The notes beneath the pieces are model-generated. The model searched no databases and was not told where the DNA came from. It worked only from the letters and a program-made list of their open reading frames with translations. Of a DNA stretch of 63,380 nucleotides, positions 30,995 through 39,366 are shown one piece after another. Position 1 is the first letter of the stretch; each line of letters starts with the position of its first letter. Origin of the DNA: Microsyncoccus archaeolyticus (lineage in GTDB: Bacteria > Patescibacteriota > Minisyncoccia > Minisyncoccales > Minisyncoccaceae); assembly GCA_036987155.1 (NCBI GenBank), contig BTXY01000004.1:1-63380 (forward strand). The letters run 5' to 3'. The position numbers and the translations under genes are program-made.

Positions 30995-31402
30995 TTAAAA
31001 ATATATTTTTTTATTTAAATCGTCTATCCTTCCATTTGGTTTGATTTTTAATTTTGTTTTTTCTTCAACTGGCTCTTGCTTCTCAGATTTTTTAGTTGGC
31101 AGGAATACTGGTGTTTCTTTCCTCTCCCATTTATATATTTTAGTGTTTAAATTAAAATTAACAAAGTTTTTAATTACTAATGGAATTTTTAATCCTTCAA
31201 TTTTTACAAAAGCTAAGGCTATGGCTATTCCGAAAACAAGGCCAGAAACAAGAACATAAAGAAAAAAATTAGTTTCAGCCAAAGAGAAATACAATAAAAA
31301 GGAAATCCCTAAAGCGCTACCAATATATAAACTTTGGCTTAATGTGAATGGGCCTAGAATTTTAGGATCGTGTTCTATAAATTGTGGAACTTGGAATGCC
31401 AT
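30995..31402 (-). CDS. PrgI-family (VirB3-like) membrane protein
   Basis: Begins AFQVPQFIEHDPKILGPFTLSQ, the typical PrgI start (usually 'x-V-P-Q-x-I-x-x-x-x-K-I-x-G-P-L-T-x-x-Q'), followed by two membrane segments (about residues 24-43 and 47-66). The C-terminal tail is hydrophilic and Lys/Glu-rich. PrgI is the Gram-positive counterpart of VirB3 and connects the inner-membrane complex to VirB4. The 135-residue gene is packed between two other T4SS genes with gaps of 2-3 bases. Confidence 0.9.
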   Translation of the reverse strand: MAFQVPQFIEHDPKILGPFTLSQSLYIGSALGISFLLYFSLAETNFFLYVLVSGLVFGIAIALAFVKIEGLKIPLVIKNFVNFNLNTKIYKWERKETPVFLPTKKSEKQEPVEEKTKLKIKPNGRIDDLNKKIYF

Positions 31403-31404
31403 AA

Positions 31405-31869
31405 TTATAATTGTTCTCTATAAGGATCAATATCTTCGTATTTTAAAGGTTTTTTCTCTTCTGTTTTTTTCTCCTTTTTTATTATATCATCTTTTTTAAT
31501 TTTTGCATCTTCTTTTTTTTCTGGAGCACTAGGAATATATTCTTCTCCACTATATATTTTTGTAAGAGAGACTCTTAGGTGCTTGAATATGGCATAATTT
31601 AATTCTCTAACTATTTTACTAATTATTTCTTCGCTCATGTTTAATTCTAGTTCTAGTGTTATGGGAAGATCTTTTAAAGGAAGAAGTCCCATTAAGCTTC
31701 TACCAACGTATTTTGCAACAAGAGAAGTTTGGTCTTCGTTTAAATTAAAATGAGCACAGATTGTTTTTACTGCTTCATTATTAGTTTCAGAAAATATGGC
31801 TTCCTTTAAGTCTTCAGGGAGTTTTTCATAAGTTCTCCAGAAAAATGCTTTTTTGTCTTCTTGCTCCAT
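31405..31869 (-). CDS. Hypothetical T4SS-locus protein, 154 residues
   Basis: First gene of the minus-strand T4SS unit. A folded helical part (residues 1-105, with FWRTYEKLPEDLKEAIFSE and LVAKYVGRSLMGLLPLKDLP) is followed by a charged Lys/Glu-rich tail. No signal peptide or membrane segment. I do not recognise a family. Because it leads the operon with PrgI and VirB4, a cytoplasmic accessory or regulatory role in the secretion machine is plausible. Confidence 0.75.
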   Translation of the reverse strand: MEQEDKKAFFWRTYEKLPEDLKEAIFSETNNEAVKTICAHFNLNEDQTSLVAKYVGRSLMGLLPLKDLPITLELELNMSEEIISKIVRELNYAIFKHLRVSLTKIYSGEEYIPSAPEKKEDAKIKKDDIIKKEKKTEEKKPLKYEDIDPYREQL

Positions 31870-31882
31870 AATAAGTAAGTAT

Positions 31883-31912
31883 ATTCTAACATATTGAACA
31901 GAGTAGTTTCAA
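31883..31912 (-). promoter_or_regulatory. Promoter of the PrgI-VirB4 unit
   Basis: TTGAAA (31907-31912), 18-base spacer, TAGAAT (31883-31888) on the minus strand; 13 bases separate the -10 box from the ATG at 31869, giving a leader of about 7 bases. It is divergent from the SPFH gene promoter. Confidence 0.55.
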
Positions 31913-31921
31913 GAGGTATTA

Positions 31922-31950
31922 TTGACAAATAACATAAAATAGGTTATAAT
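31922..31950 (+). promoter_or_regulatory. Promoter of the SPFH gene
   Basis: Perfect TTGACA (31922-31927), 17-base spacer, perfect TATAAT (31945-31950). The leader of about 50 bases holds a small TCCC/GGGA hairpin (31958-31970) and a 9-codon ORF. This is one of the strongest promoters in the window. Confidence 0.85.
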
Positions 31951-31974
31951 TATAATATCCCACAAAGGGACTTA

Positions 31975-32004
31975 ATGAAACTTGAAAACAGAAGAAGTGA
32001 TTAA
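31975..32004 (+). CDS. Possible 9-residue leader peptide before the SPFH gene
   Basis: ATG AAA ... GAT TAA encodes MKLENRRSD and stops 2 bases before the SPFH start codon. Its ATG is about 18 bases after the predicted transcription start, with GGGA 4-8 bases upstream as a ribosome site. Its stop could pass ribosomes straight on to the main start. Speculative. Confidence 0.35.
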   Translation: MKLENRRSD

Positions 32005-32006
32005 AA

Positions 32007-33308
32007 ATGTCTTCAACTGAGGAAATGGCAAAGAAGTTTGCCACTGAAAAGAGAACCTTCTTTAAAGGACTGGTTCCTATTATTATTTCTGTAGTTGTTG
32101 CTATTCTTTTAGCAGCATTTGCTGGTATTGTTGGAGGAATAATTGGAATAATCATTGTTCCAATCATTGCATTCATTGTTCTCTACTTCGTTTGGGCACC
32201 AAATGATGTATTTGGTACTTTTCCTGAAGAGGGATACGCAACTGTAATTGTCAGAGGTCTTGGATTCAGAAAGCTTTTCTTAAAAAAGAAAGGATTTGGA
32301 TTCAATAATAATTGGGATGTTGTTCCAATAGAATATGCAACAGTAAGACCAAGAGAATTTTTAGGAATGTTTCTTTTTCTCTGGCCATTTGAACGTTTGT
32401 ATGTATACAAGCAAAAATGGGTAAAGTACACTGAAAAAGAAAAACCAGTTGAAAAAGAAGAAGTCTTGAGAGGTGCCCTCCTTAAAACCTACGTGTACTT
32501 CATTGGTCTTTCGGGAGCAGAAGATTTAATTAACATGCCAATTGATATTGGTATGGCAGTAGAAATGGTAATCGTTAACCCTTACAAGGCTTTATTCCAA
32601 ATGCAAAACTGGTATAGGGGTATTTCAAATTTTATTCAAGGAGAAATACGCAATGAGGTTCGCAAGCAAAATTATAGCGAATTAATTGCAAAAGGAGAAA
32701 GGTCTCTAGATTATATCTTAATCGAGAAATTAGAAACTCTTGTATCTTTGGTTAAAGATCAATATGGAGTCGAAATTTCAAAAATTAAAATAGTTCAGAT
32801 TTCTCCTGCAGATAAAGAGCTTGTAAAAGCTTCGACCAGAATGGCAGTTGCAGAATTCGAGAAGAAAGCAATTAAGGTGGAAGCTGAAGCTCAAAGCTAT
32901 AAAAGGTCAACAGAAACCATGGGCCCAATAATTGACATGCTGGTTTCAAGAACGGGCCTTACTCTTGAGCAGATTCAACAAGAAACAAGAAATAATCCCA
33001 GAGAATTTTCAGAAAAATATAGTCAAATAATTCAAGAAGGAATTGAACTTGTAAAGACTCAGATAGCCGGAGACAAGAGCAAGTATATAAAAATTGATAC
33101 TTCTGGCAACAATGGAGAAGGAGGGAATCCCCTTCTCGATCTGATAGCAACTTTTATGGCTATGTCAGAAAAATCAAAAGAACCAACGAAAGAACTTTCT
33201 GAGGGAACGAAAAAAGAGAGTAAAGAGTCTTCTAGAGGAGAAGACAAAAAAAATAAATCTAGCCAAGAAAAAGCAGACGAAATATTAAAAAAATATGAGA
33301 GCCAATAA
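32007..33308 (+). CDS. SPFH/band 7-like membrane protein
   Basis: Two adjacent hydrophobic segments near residues 20-62 are followed by a domain resembling the SPFH (stomatin/flotillin) fold: EGYATVIVRGLGFRKLFLKKKG, then VVPIEYATVRP, then an alternating helix region IRNEVRKQNYSELIAKGERSL and VSLVKDQYGVEISKIKIVQISPADKELVKAS, typical of prohibitin-like proteins. The C-terminus is a charged linker and tail. Length is 433 residues. It is a single plus-strand gene inside a minus-strand T4SS locus, with its own strong promoter and terminator. A membrane-organising role is likely; a link to the secretion system is only positional. Confidence 0.8.
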   Translation: MSSTEEMAKKFATEKRTFFKGLVPIIISVVVAILLAAFAGIVGGIIGIIIVPIIAFIVLYFVWAPNDVFGTFPEEGYATVIVRGLGFRKLFLKKKGFGFNNNWDVVPIEYATVRPREFLGMFLFLWPFERLYVYKQKWVKYTEKEKPVEKEEVLRGALLKTYVYFIGLSGAEDLINMPIDIGMAVEMVIVNPYKALFQMQNWYRGISNFIQGEIRNEVRKQNYSELIAKGERSLDYILIEKLETLVSLVKDQYGVEISKIKIVQISPADKELVKASTRMAVAEFEKKAIKVEAEAQSYKRSTETMGPIIDMLVSRTGLTLEQIQQETRNNPREFSEKYSQIIQEGIELVKTQIAGDKSKYIKIDTSGNNGEGGNPLLDLIATFMAMSEKSKEPTKELSEGTKKESKESSRGEDKKNKSSQEKADEILKKYESQ

Positions 33309-33321
33309 GGCCCTCTTTTTT
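33297..33321 (+). terminator. Terminator of the SPFH gene
   Basis: GAGAGCC (33297-33303) pairs with GGCCCTC (33309-33315) with one mismatch, followed by six T. The TAA stop codon is in the loop. Confidence 0.75.
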
Positions 33322-33730
33322 ATATTAATTCTTGATTTAATCCTCTGCCAGAAAAGGACTTTTCTTTTCCGTCTGGTTTTTTATTAAAAAAGTTTTTTAT
33401 TTGTTCGTTATTTAATAGCTTTTCGGAAACCTCTTGAGCTAGTTCTGATTGCAAATTTAATTTTTCTTCTAGAGCAAGTTTAATATTGGAAGAACCTTCT
33501 TCTAATAATAATTTTTTAATAATACTAGAAGGGAGAAGGGTTTTTTTAAGATTAAAGGTTTTTTCGATTTCGTTATCGAATAATATTTTGAGAGCAATTT
33601 TTTCACAAGGATTTTTACTTTGCTCTAACTTTTTGCCCAAAGAAGAAGATGTATCATATCTTTCAAGATTATAATCTGAAACAACTTGTTCTATTGCTTC
33701 AAGTATTTCTATGGGAAAACTTTTCTCCAT
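33320..33730 (-). CDS. Hypothetical T4SS-locus protein, 136 residues
   Basis: A soluble, helical, charged protein (EILEAIEQVVSDYNLERYDTSSSLGKKLE and later KLLLEEGSSNIKLALEEKLNLQSELAQEVSEKLL). No family recognised, no signal peptide or membrane segment. It follows the VirB6-like gene by 4 bases on the same strand and converges with the SPFH gene, so it is co-transcribed with virB6. It may be a cytoplasmic partner of the secretion complex. Confidence 0.7.
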   Translation of the reverse strand: MEKSFPIEILEAIEQVVSDYNLERYDTSSSLGKKLEQSKNPCEKIALKILFDNEIEKTFNLKKTLLPSSIIKKLLLEEGSSNIKLALEEKLNLQSELAQEVSEKLLNNEQIKNFFNKKPDGKEKSFSGRGLNQELI

Positions 33731-33734
33731 AATT

Positions 33735-35651
33735 TTATCTTATACTATTATCAATTTCAACAATAATTTTATTTATATTATCTAGTCTTCTTTCTGCTTC
33801 TGTTGCTTCTTCGGGACTTATTGTTGGTACTCCAGGCATAGGAGATCTATAATTATTTAGTTCATAAGATAATCTATCTCTTTCTGCAATTACTTGTTGC
33901 CTTCTTTGTGGGCTAGTAAGCCAAGATTTAATATTGTTTTGTTGTTGGGTTGTTCCTTCGTCAAGAGTTTTTTTAATTTGTTTTGAGTTTGAATTTATAA
34001 ATACATCAAAATTATTTAAAGATTCCGCCCTTACGGTTTCTTGATATTTTTTAGTAGACATTCCTCCTAATGTTTGTTGTGTTGTTCTATTTGTTATTTG
34101 TTGAGATAATTCTGGAGCATATTCTGCAATTTTATTTAAATCAGCTCCTCTCCTTTGTAAGGAAGATCTATTATTAATTACCCAATTAACCTCTTCTGGT
34201 CTTACATCTTCGCCTTTATCTATTAAAGCAAGGATTGCAGCAATTTTTTCTTTATGGTTTTTTTCTGTTGTTCCAGTTTGTTGGGCAACTCTTTGCAAGT
34301 CCGTTGTTTCTAGATTTTTAAATTTTCCTGTTATTCCCTCTATCTCTTTTTTTTCTTCTTCTGTAGTTACCCCTTGTTGAACTATCCCCAACCTTTCTTT
34401 TACATTTCTTTGTACCCATCTTTTAGCTTGTGCTTTTTCTGATTCTCCTCCTGTTAATGCTCCCTGAGCAGCACCCTTAAGAGACCCTCTTAATGCTCCA
34501 AGATTAGCTTCTGATCTTGCTCCAGCGACTGCTCCTGATGCAAAGCCAAGAGCAGCTCCAGTTGTTCCCGCAACAGCTGCGGTCTTTGCTGCGCCAACAG
34601 CTCTTCCTCCTGTTTTTGCCCAGGTTCCTTTGGCCATTCCGCTAATTTTTGATCCAACTGCTCCCCCCGAAGACATTGTTGTGAAAAATCCAATAGCCAT
34701 AAATATGAAAGGCATTGCAAAGGTAAATAGTTTTCCGAAAATGGAAATACCACTTGCATCAGCAAAAAATCCTCCTTTAGCCATTTCTACCATGGCTACA
34801 TTAGAAAGATAAATAAAAAAACCAGCAGGAATTCCTATTACATTCCATTGAATGAATTGATCCCACCATCTATCCCAATAACAGAAGCTTGGAAAAACTT
34901 TAGTGATGTATTGTGATTTAGGAAAAACCTTTGAAGCAAAAGCAATAGGAGACAATATTATTAAAATCCACAGAACAATATATCTTGCAGCAAATAAAAG
35001 AGCATAGAGTAAATATATTACAGCAGAGAATATTCCAAAGAAAAAGAAAACAATAAGCGCGGCAAAATCCATGTCTTTATTATCCGCCATTGCTTGCGCT
35101 AAATAATTAACCAGATCGCCCCGAACTCCTTCCTGAAGAAAATACATTGTTAAAGCATTAGAAGCATCAAGAATAACTCCACATATAACAGGAGTGAAAT
35201 TAATTAAAACAGCAATAAGCACAAAATTAACTAAAGCTTTTTTAGCTTGAACTTCTTGGCTACCTAGAATTATGTTTATTGCAATAACAACCAAACCAAA
35301 TATCAAAGCAACATTAGCTAAATTTCTAGTTATTCCCCACCCTTCTCCAACTATTGGATTATATCCTACGTCTCCTGGATTAAGACCTCCGTTAGTCATG
35401 CTTACTTTAAGAAAATCAGGTCCAGCAACCCAATTTAAAAAAGAAAGAGCTATTTCTGGTATTCCAGCAACAAGACCAGCGATTAAAGTAAAAACAACAT
35501 TAAGAATAGCATTAGCTAAATCTGAAGCCACGCCACTAAGCCCTCCTAAAACCCATCCTATAGGATCCCAAGCAAAAGCAATAGATAAGGGGAGTAATAA
35601 TAAACCAATAAAAAAGAAAATACCAAACTTTTGTATATTATTTTTGTTCAT
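33735..35651 (-). CDS. VirB6/TrbL-like polytopic membrane protein
   Basis: A signal-like hydrophobic start (residues 8-27) is followed by at least five more membrane segments up to about residue 345, with short loops and the pattern RYIVLWILIILSPIAFASKVFP that is typical of VirB6/TrbL proteins. After that come a small Gly/Ala-rich segment (GGRAVGAAKTAAVAGTTGAA) and a hydrophilic C-terminal domain of about 240 residues rich in Gln, Thr and Lys. VirB6 forms the inner-membrane channel of type IV secretion. Length is 638 residues, in the range of extended VirB6 proteins. Confidence 0.85.
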   Translation of the reverse strand: MNKNNIQKFGIFFFIGLLLLPLSIAFAWDPIGWVLGGLSGVASDLANAILNVVFTLIAGLVAGIPEIALSFLNWVAGPDFLKVSMTNGGLNPGDVGYNPIVGEGWGITRNLANVALIFGLVVIAINIILGSQEVQAKKALVNFVLIAVLINFTPVICGVILDASNALTMYFLQEGVRGDLVNYLAQAMADNKDMDFAALIVFFFFGIFSAVIYLLYALLFAARYIVLWILIILSPIAFASKVFPKSQYITKVFPSFCYWDRWWDQFIQWNVIGIPAGFFIYLSNVAMVEMAKGGFFADASGISIFGKLFTFAMPFIFMAIGFFTTMSSGGAVGSKISGMAKGTWAKTGGRAVGAAKTAAVAGTTGAALGFASGAVAGARSEANLGALRGSLKGAAQGALTGGESEKAQAKRWVQRNVKERLGIVQQGVTTEEEKKEIEGITGKFKNLETTDLQRVAQQTGTTEKNHKEKIAAILALIDKGEDVRPEEVNWVINNRSSLQRRGADLNKIAEYAPELSQQITNRTTQQTLGGMSTKKYQETVRAESLNNFDVFINSNSKQIKKTLDEGTTQQQNNIKSWLTSPQRRQQVIAERDRLSYELNNYRSPMPGVPTISPEEATEAERRLDNINKIIVEIDNSIR

Positions 35652-35659
35652 AATACTGT

Positions 35660-35688
35660 TTTACAATATTTTTAAAAAATACTATAAT
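35660..35688 (+). promoter_or_regulatory. Promoter of the VirB2-like gene array
   Basis: TTTACA (35660-35665), 17-base spacer, perfect TATAAT (35683-35688); the first ATG, at 35727, follows a leader of about 32 bases. It is divergent from the virB6 gene. Confidence 0.7.
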
Positions 35689-35726
35689 ATAATAATTATA
35701 TCATACATTATTTTAAAAGCAATAAA

Positions 35727-36083
35727 ATGTTAGGATTAAAAATAAGTCCAGAACTAATAATCATTTTTCCTTTTGCTTTAATGCTTGATGCAATAGGAAT
35801 AGTTCTTATTTGTTTTGGATTAGATGATGCAGGAATTACAGATACAATTGGACTTGTTATTTTAGGATCTTGGCTCTGGTTTAGAAAAGGAATTAATGTT
35901 AAAATTGATAAAAAAGATTTTAAAAGAGGTTTTAAGTTTTTAGGTGCAACATTAGGAGAATATATCCCCTATTTAGGGGCTTTACCTTTTTGGACAATTA
36001 CAGTGCTTTCGACCTTAATTGAATCAAGTCAGCCAGAAGAAGAAACCATAATACAAGAAGATGAAGAAGAAATAATAGAATAA
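35727..36083 (+). CDS. Small membrane protein of the T4SS locus, 118 residues
   Basis: Hydrophobic segments near residues 9-30, 38-53 and 82-99 and a short acidic tail (EEETIIQEDEEEIIE). No family recognised, but the position, directly upstream of the VirB2-like genes, and the gap of 9 bases indicate one operon. The ATG at 35727 has no clear Shine-Dalgarno site. It may be an assembly or anchoring factor for the pilins. Confidence 0.7.
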   Translation: MLGLKISPELIIIFPFALMLDAIGIVLICFGLDDAGITDTIGLVILGSWLWFRKGINVKIDKKDFKRGFKFLGATLGEYIPYLGALPFWTITVLSTLIESSQPEEETIIQEDEEEIIE

Positions 36084-36092
36084 AAATTATAT

Positions 36093-39000
36093 ATGAAGAA
36101 ATATCAACTCATATTATTATTAATTTTAATTTGTATTCCTTTTCTTGCCAGTGCTCAATTAAAACTAGAGAATGACTATGAGGGGCTTGATCCAGCCGGC
36201 AGCACAACAGACCTTTTTGTTTATTTTGTTAAAATGGCTATTACCTTTGGAGTCATAATAGCTGTTTTAGCTATTATGTATAGTGGCATTAATATGATTA
36301 TGGCCCAAGGAGAGATGGCAAAGATAATATTAGCTAAGCAAAGAATCTTTTCAGTGTTTATAGGACTACTTATCCTTTTAGGAGTATATGTTATTTCCAT
36401 AACTATTAATCCGGATTTTGTGATAATTAAAATGAGCGATCTGCAGAAAATTGGTGATGATATTGCTGATATAATAACAGGAAAGGACAAAGATTCTAAT
36501 AAAATACAATTTGAAGAAATTCCTTTAGGTTCAATAGTGGAAAGCATTTTAGCTGCTAATTCTTCTAAAAGAATTGAAGGGGCTGACGATATAACGGAAG
36601 AGCTTTGCTATGCATATGATGAGAATGGAGACACAATAGACAGAAATGGAGACGGGAAAATAACGCCAGAAGAAGATACTCTAAGAGGAGTTGATATGTT
36701 TTACTGTATGGATGAATTAAATCAAGCAATAATTAAAAAAGTCAAAGCATTAAATGCAGGATATCTTTGTAAAGGAGAAAACATTGATGGGCCGATGAGG
36801 ACAATTTTAAAATTAATACAAAGCAAGGATACGAATGGAAACTATAATTGTAGATGTAGCAGGTGTTCTAATTGGCAGAAATTATTTTTTCCTTCAATTC
36901 CTTATGCTTGTCAGACAATACAAACCTATTGTACTTCATGCGATTCAGAAGGAGTTTGCGAAGAAATAGAAATAGACGCTTGCGATAGTAATTGTACTTG
37001 TTGTGGCACAGCATATTATAACCCAGATAGCGGTTGCCAGAATATAGATAACGATCATGATCCTTGTGTAAAAGAAGTAAGAGACCAAATAGATTGTGCT
37101 AGGAATGAAATAAAAATCAGAGTTGACGGTAAAAGTTATGATGATTTGCCTCCTGGAGCAAAAGCAGATGTTTGTGCTTTTACTGCTTTTTGGGAAGATC
37201 CTGCTACAGACAAAGAAAAGTTTTTAACTCTCGAATTGGCTAAAAAAAGAATGGAATCATTTGAAAATTATTATAACAATCATTTAAAAGATTTAAACTT
37301 AGCAGTTAATAAAATGAGAGATCCTTATGGAGAAAGATTATCAATGGTAGAATTTCAAACTTTGAAAGGAAGAGCTGATCAAAAAGAAGAAGTTTTGTCT
37401 AGCCCCTTTACTGGAATTCATGGATATGTTTATGATCCAGTAAAATATTGTAGAGAATATAATTGTACAAATACTAATGAGAATGATATTTGTATTTCTG
37501 GAATTAGAGACGACTTAACAGATATTCTTTATGAAAAAGAAAAAGAAATAGACGAATTTTATAATGTCCCTGATTTTAGAGATAGAAGAATATGTAAAAT
37601 CGATGACGAAGAGAATAAGGAAAAATATGCTTATTCTGGAGATGGCGCAACTTTTTATTACAAAGAAGGTTTTAAGTATGAAGAATCTTATAAAAAGGAA
37701 ACTTTAAGAATGGTGACCGATATCGGAGAAAAAGGATATATGGAGTCCCTCATACCCTTAGGAGAGTTAGTGAATGATGCAAGAAACTTTACAGAAAAAT
37801 TATTAGAATTTACAGGAATGGTAAAAGAAGAAGTTAATAATGTAGAAACAAAAGCAATGGAATTTGCTAGCTTACCAGAAAATTGTAATTGTTCTTTAAA
37901 TTGCAACACGCATCCAACATCCGGAGGAATAGCAAGTTGTAATGTGACAGGTCCAGGATCTTGTCCTAATAATTACTGTGACAATTGTTCGACTTGTGAG
38001 GGAAACAAACAAGGAAAATGTATTTGTTGTGAAGAATGCGAAACTATAACTGTTCCTGATTCTGCATTTTATTATTGTATGTATAGTGGACTAGTAACAG
38101 GAGGATATACTGCATCAAGAAATGCTTATTTTGCTTTTCAAGGAGGCATAAATGATTATTGTCCTTTAGGGGAGGTTAAGAATTTTAATTATACGTATCC
38201 AATGACATATGAGAATATTATAAACAATGAATATGAGGCAAATTATCAAACATGTTATACTGGAAGCTCTTTTTTAAGAATAGGATTTTATAGTAGCTGG
38301 TGTTCTTCAAGTTATAGTTGTGCCTGTCCAGGAGACATTATACCTATGACGGGTTATTTTAAGAGTAAGCCTTATTTTTATAATAAGCCCGAAGTAGACA
38401 CACCTAATTGGCCATTTACTCTTGCTAGTTGTAGGTACGAGGGTAGCAAAACAATTGTTACGGTAGCTCCCTCAAAAACAATTTCATATGTTGCTTGTGA
38501 GGGAGAAGAAGCAGGACGATTAACAGAAGCTGATAAAGATTTGATAGAAGACGCAAATGGCGGTGATTTAATTTGGATAGAGGGAGAGGACGCAGTGGAT
38601 GTTACAAGTTTTGGATGGTATGGATGTTGCGAAATGTATACAAATACTTATTATAGCAGTATTAGTGATGTTGTTACTTTTCCATCAGGATTTACTGGTT
38701 GGTGCGCTGTTGAAAACGGAATTCATAAAGTAAGGTTTGCAAAAACAGGGGCTGCTACTAATTCTCTTTCTGAAAGAGGAAAACTAGCCAAAGCAGATTA
38801 TTATGTTTGTCCAGTCAATGAATTAAAAAACAAGCAATGCAATATTTTTAAATATAGTAGTATTTATGACTTAGAACCTTATCCAGAAGATCTTATTTCC
38901 AACATTGATTGTACAGATCCTTTATCTACGGGAATTGGTCATTTGCAAAAAATAGATTTGTTAGCCAAGAGAATACAAAATTATGGAAACGGAAGAAATC

Positions 39001-39356
39001 TTAAGGAAAAAGACCCTGATAGATGGACATCTCTAGACATTTTAAATCTTGCTAGAAAAAAGCTGGATCAGTGTATTACTGGTTATAGTCTTCCTTTAAA
39101 AGAAGGAGCAAAAAGTTACACTCTTTTAAGCTGTGAAGAAGGAATTGACACATTGTCATTTGGCTCTGCAATAATATATCCTACCTTCCCCTATCCTCCT
39201 TCTGATGAAATGTGGAATTGTCAACCATACAATAGTCAGAAATATTTAACTGAAGAGCAAAGAACAGCTTGTCTGAACAATAAACAACACCCTGTTTGTG
39301 CTGATGCAGTATATAATTTATTAGATGATTATTATTGTCTTCAAAGAGAACAATAA
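36093..39356 (+). CDS. Giant VirB2-like protein with large cysteine-rich exported domain and EF-hand loop
   Basis: Signal peptide (residues 1-21, cut after LASA) and a VirB2/TrbC-type pair of membrane segments (about 42-66 and 84-107, with MYSGINMIMAQGEMAKI between them). The remaining 980 residues should lie outside. They carry an EF-hand calcium loop, DRNGDGKITPEE (183-194), and dozens of Cys in short patterns such as CNCSLNC and CICCEEC, which suggests disulfide-rich or metal-binding modules. No enzyme motif is recognised. The same N-terminal plan occurs in the next three genes. A surface adhesin or sheath part of a T4SS-like filament is the best guess. Confidence 0.8.
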   Translation: MKKYQLILLLILICIPFLASAQLKLENDYEGLDPAGSTTDLFVYFVKMAITFGVIIAVLAIMYSGINMIMAQGEMAKIILAKQRIFSVFIGLLILLGVYVISITINPDFVIIKMSDLQKIGDDIADIITGKDKDSNKIQFEEIPLGSIVESILAANSSKRIEGADDITEELCYAYDENGDTIDRNGDGKITPEEDTLRGVDMFYCMDELNQAIIKKVKALNAGYLCKGENIDGPMRTILKLIQSKDTNGNYNCRCSRCSNWQKLFFPSIPYACQTIQTYCTSCDSEGVCEEIEIDACDSNCTCCGTAYYNPDSGCQNIDNDHDPCVKEVRDQIDCARNEIKIRVDGKSYDDLPPGAKADVCAFTAFWEDPATDKEKFLTLELAKKRMESFENYYNNHLKDLNLAVNKMRDPYGERLSMVEFQTLKGRADQKEEVLSSPFTGIHGYVYDPVKYCREYNCTNTNENDICISGIRDDLTDILYEKEKEIDEFYNVPDFRDRRICKIDDEENKEKYAYSGDGATFYYKEGFKYEESYKKETLRMVTDIGEKGYMESLIPLGELVNDARNFTEKLLEFTGMVKEEVNNVETKAMEFASLPENCNCSLNCNTHPTSGGIASCNVTGPGSCPNNYCDNCSTCEGNKQGKCICCEECETITVPDSAFYYCMYSGLVTGGYTASRNAYFAFQGGINDYCPLGEVKNFNYTYPMTYENIINNEYEANYQTCYTGSSFLRIGFYSSWCSSSYSCACPGDIIPMTGYFKSKPYFYNKPEVDTPNWPFTLASCRYEGSKTIVTVAPSKTISYVACEGEEAGRLTEADKDLIEDANGGDLIWIEGEDAVDVTSFGWYGCCEMYTNTYYSSISDVVTFPSGFTGWCAVENGIHKVRFAKTGAATNSLSERGKLAKADYYVCPVNELKNKQCNIFKYSSIYDLEPYPEDLISNIDCTDPLSTGIGHLQKIDLLAKRIQNYGNGRNLKEKDPDRWTSLDILNLARKKLDQCITGYSLPLKEGAKSYTLLSCEEGIDTLSFGSAIIYPTFPYPPSDEMWNCQPYNSQKYLTEEQRTACLNNKQHPVCADAVYNLLDDYYCLQREQ

Positions 39357-39366
39357 AATTAAAATT

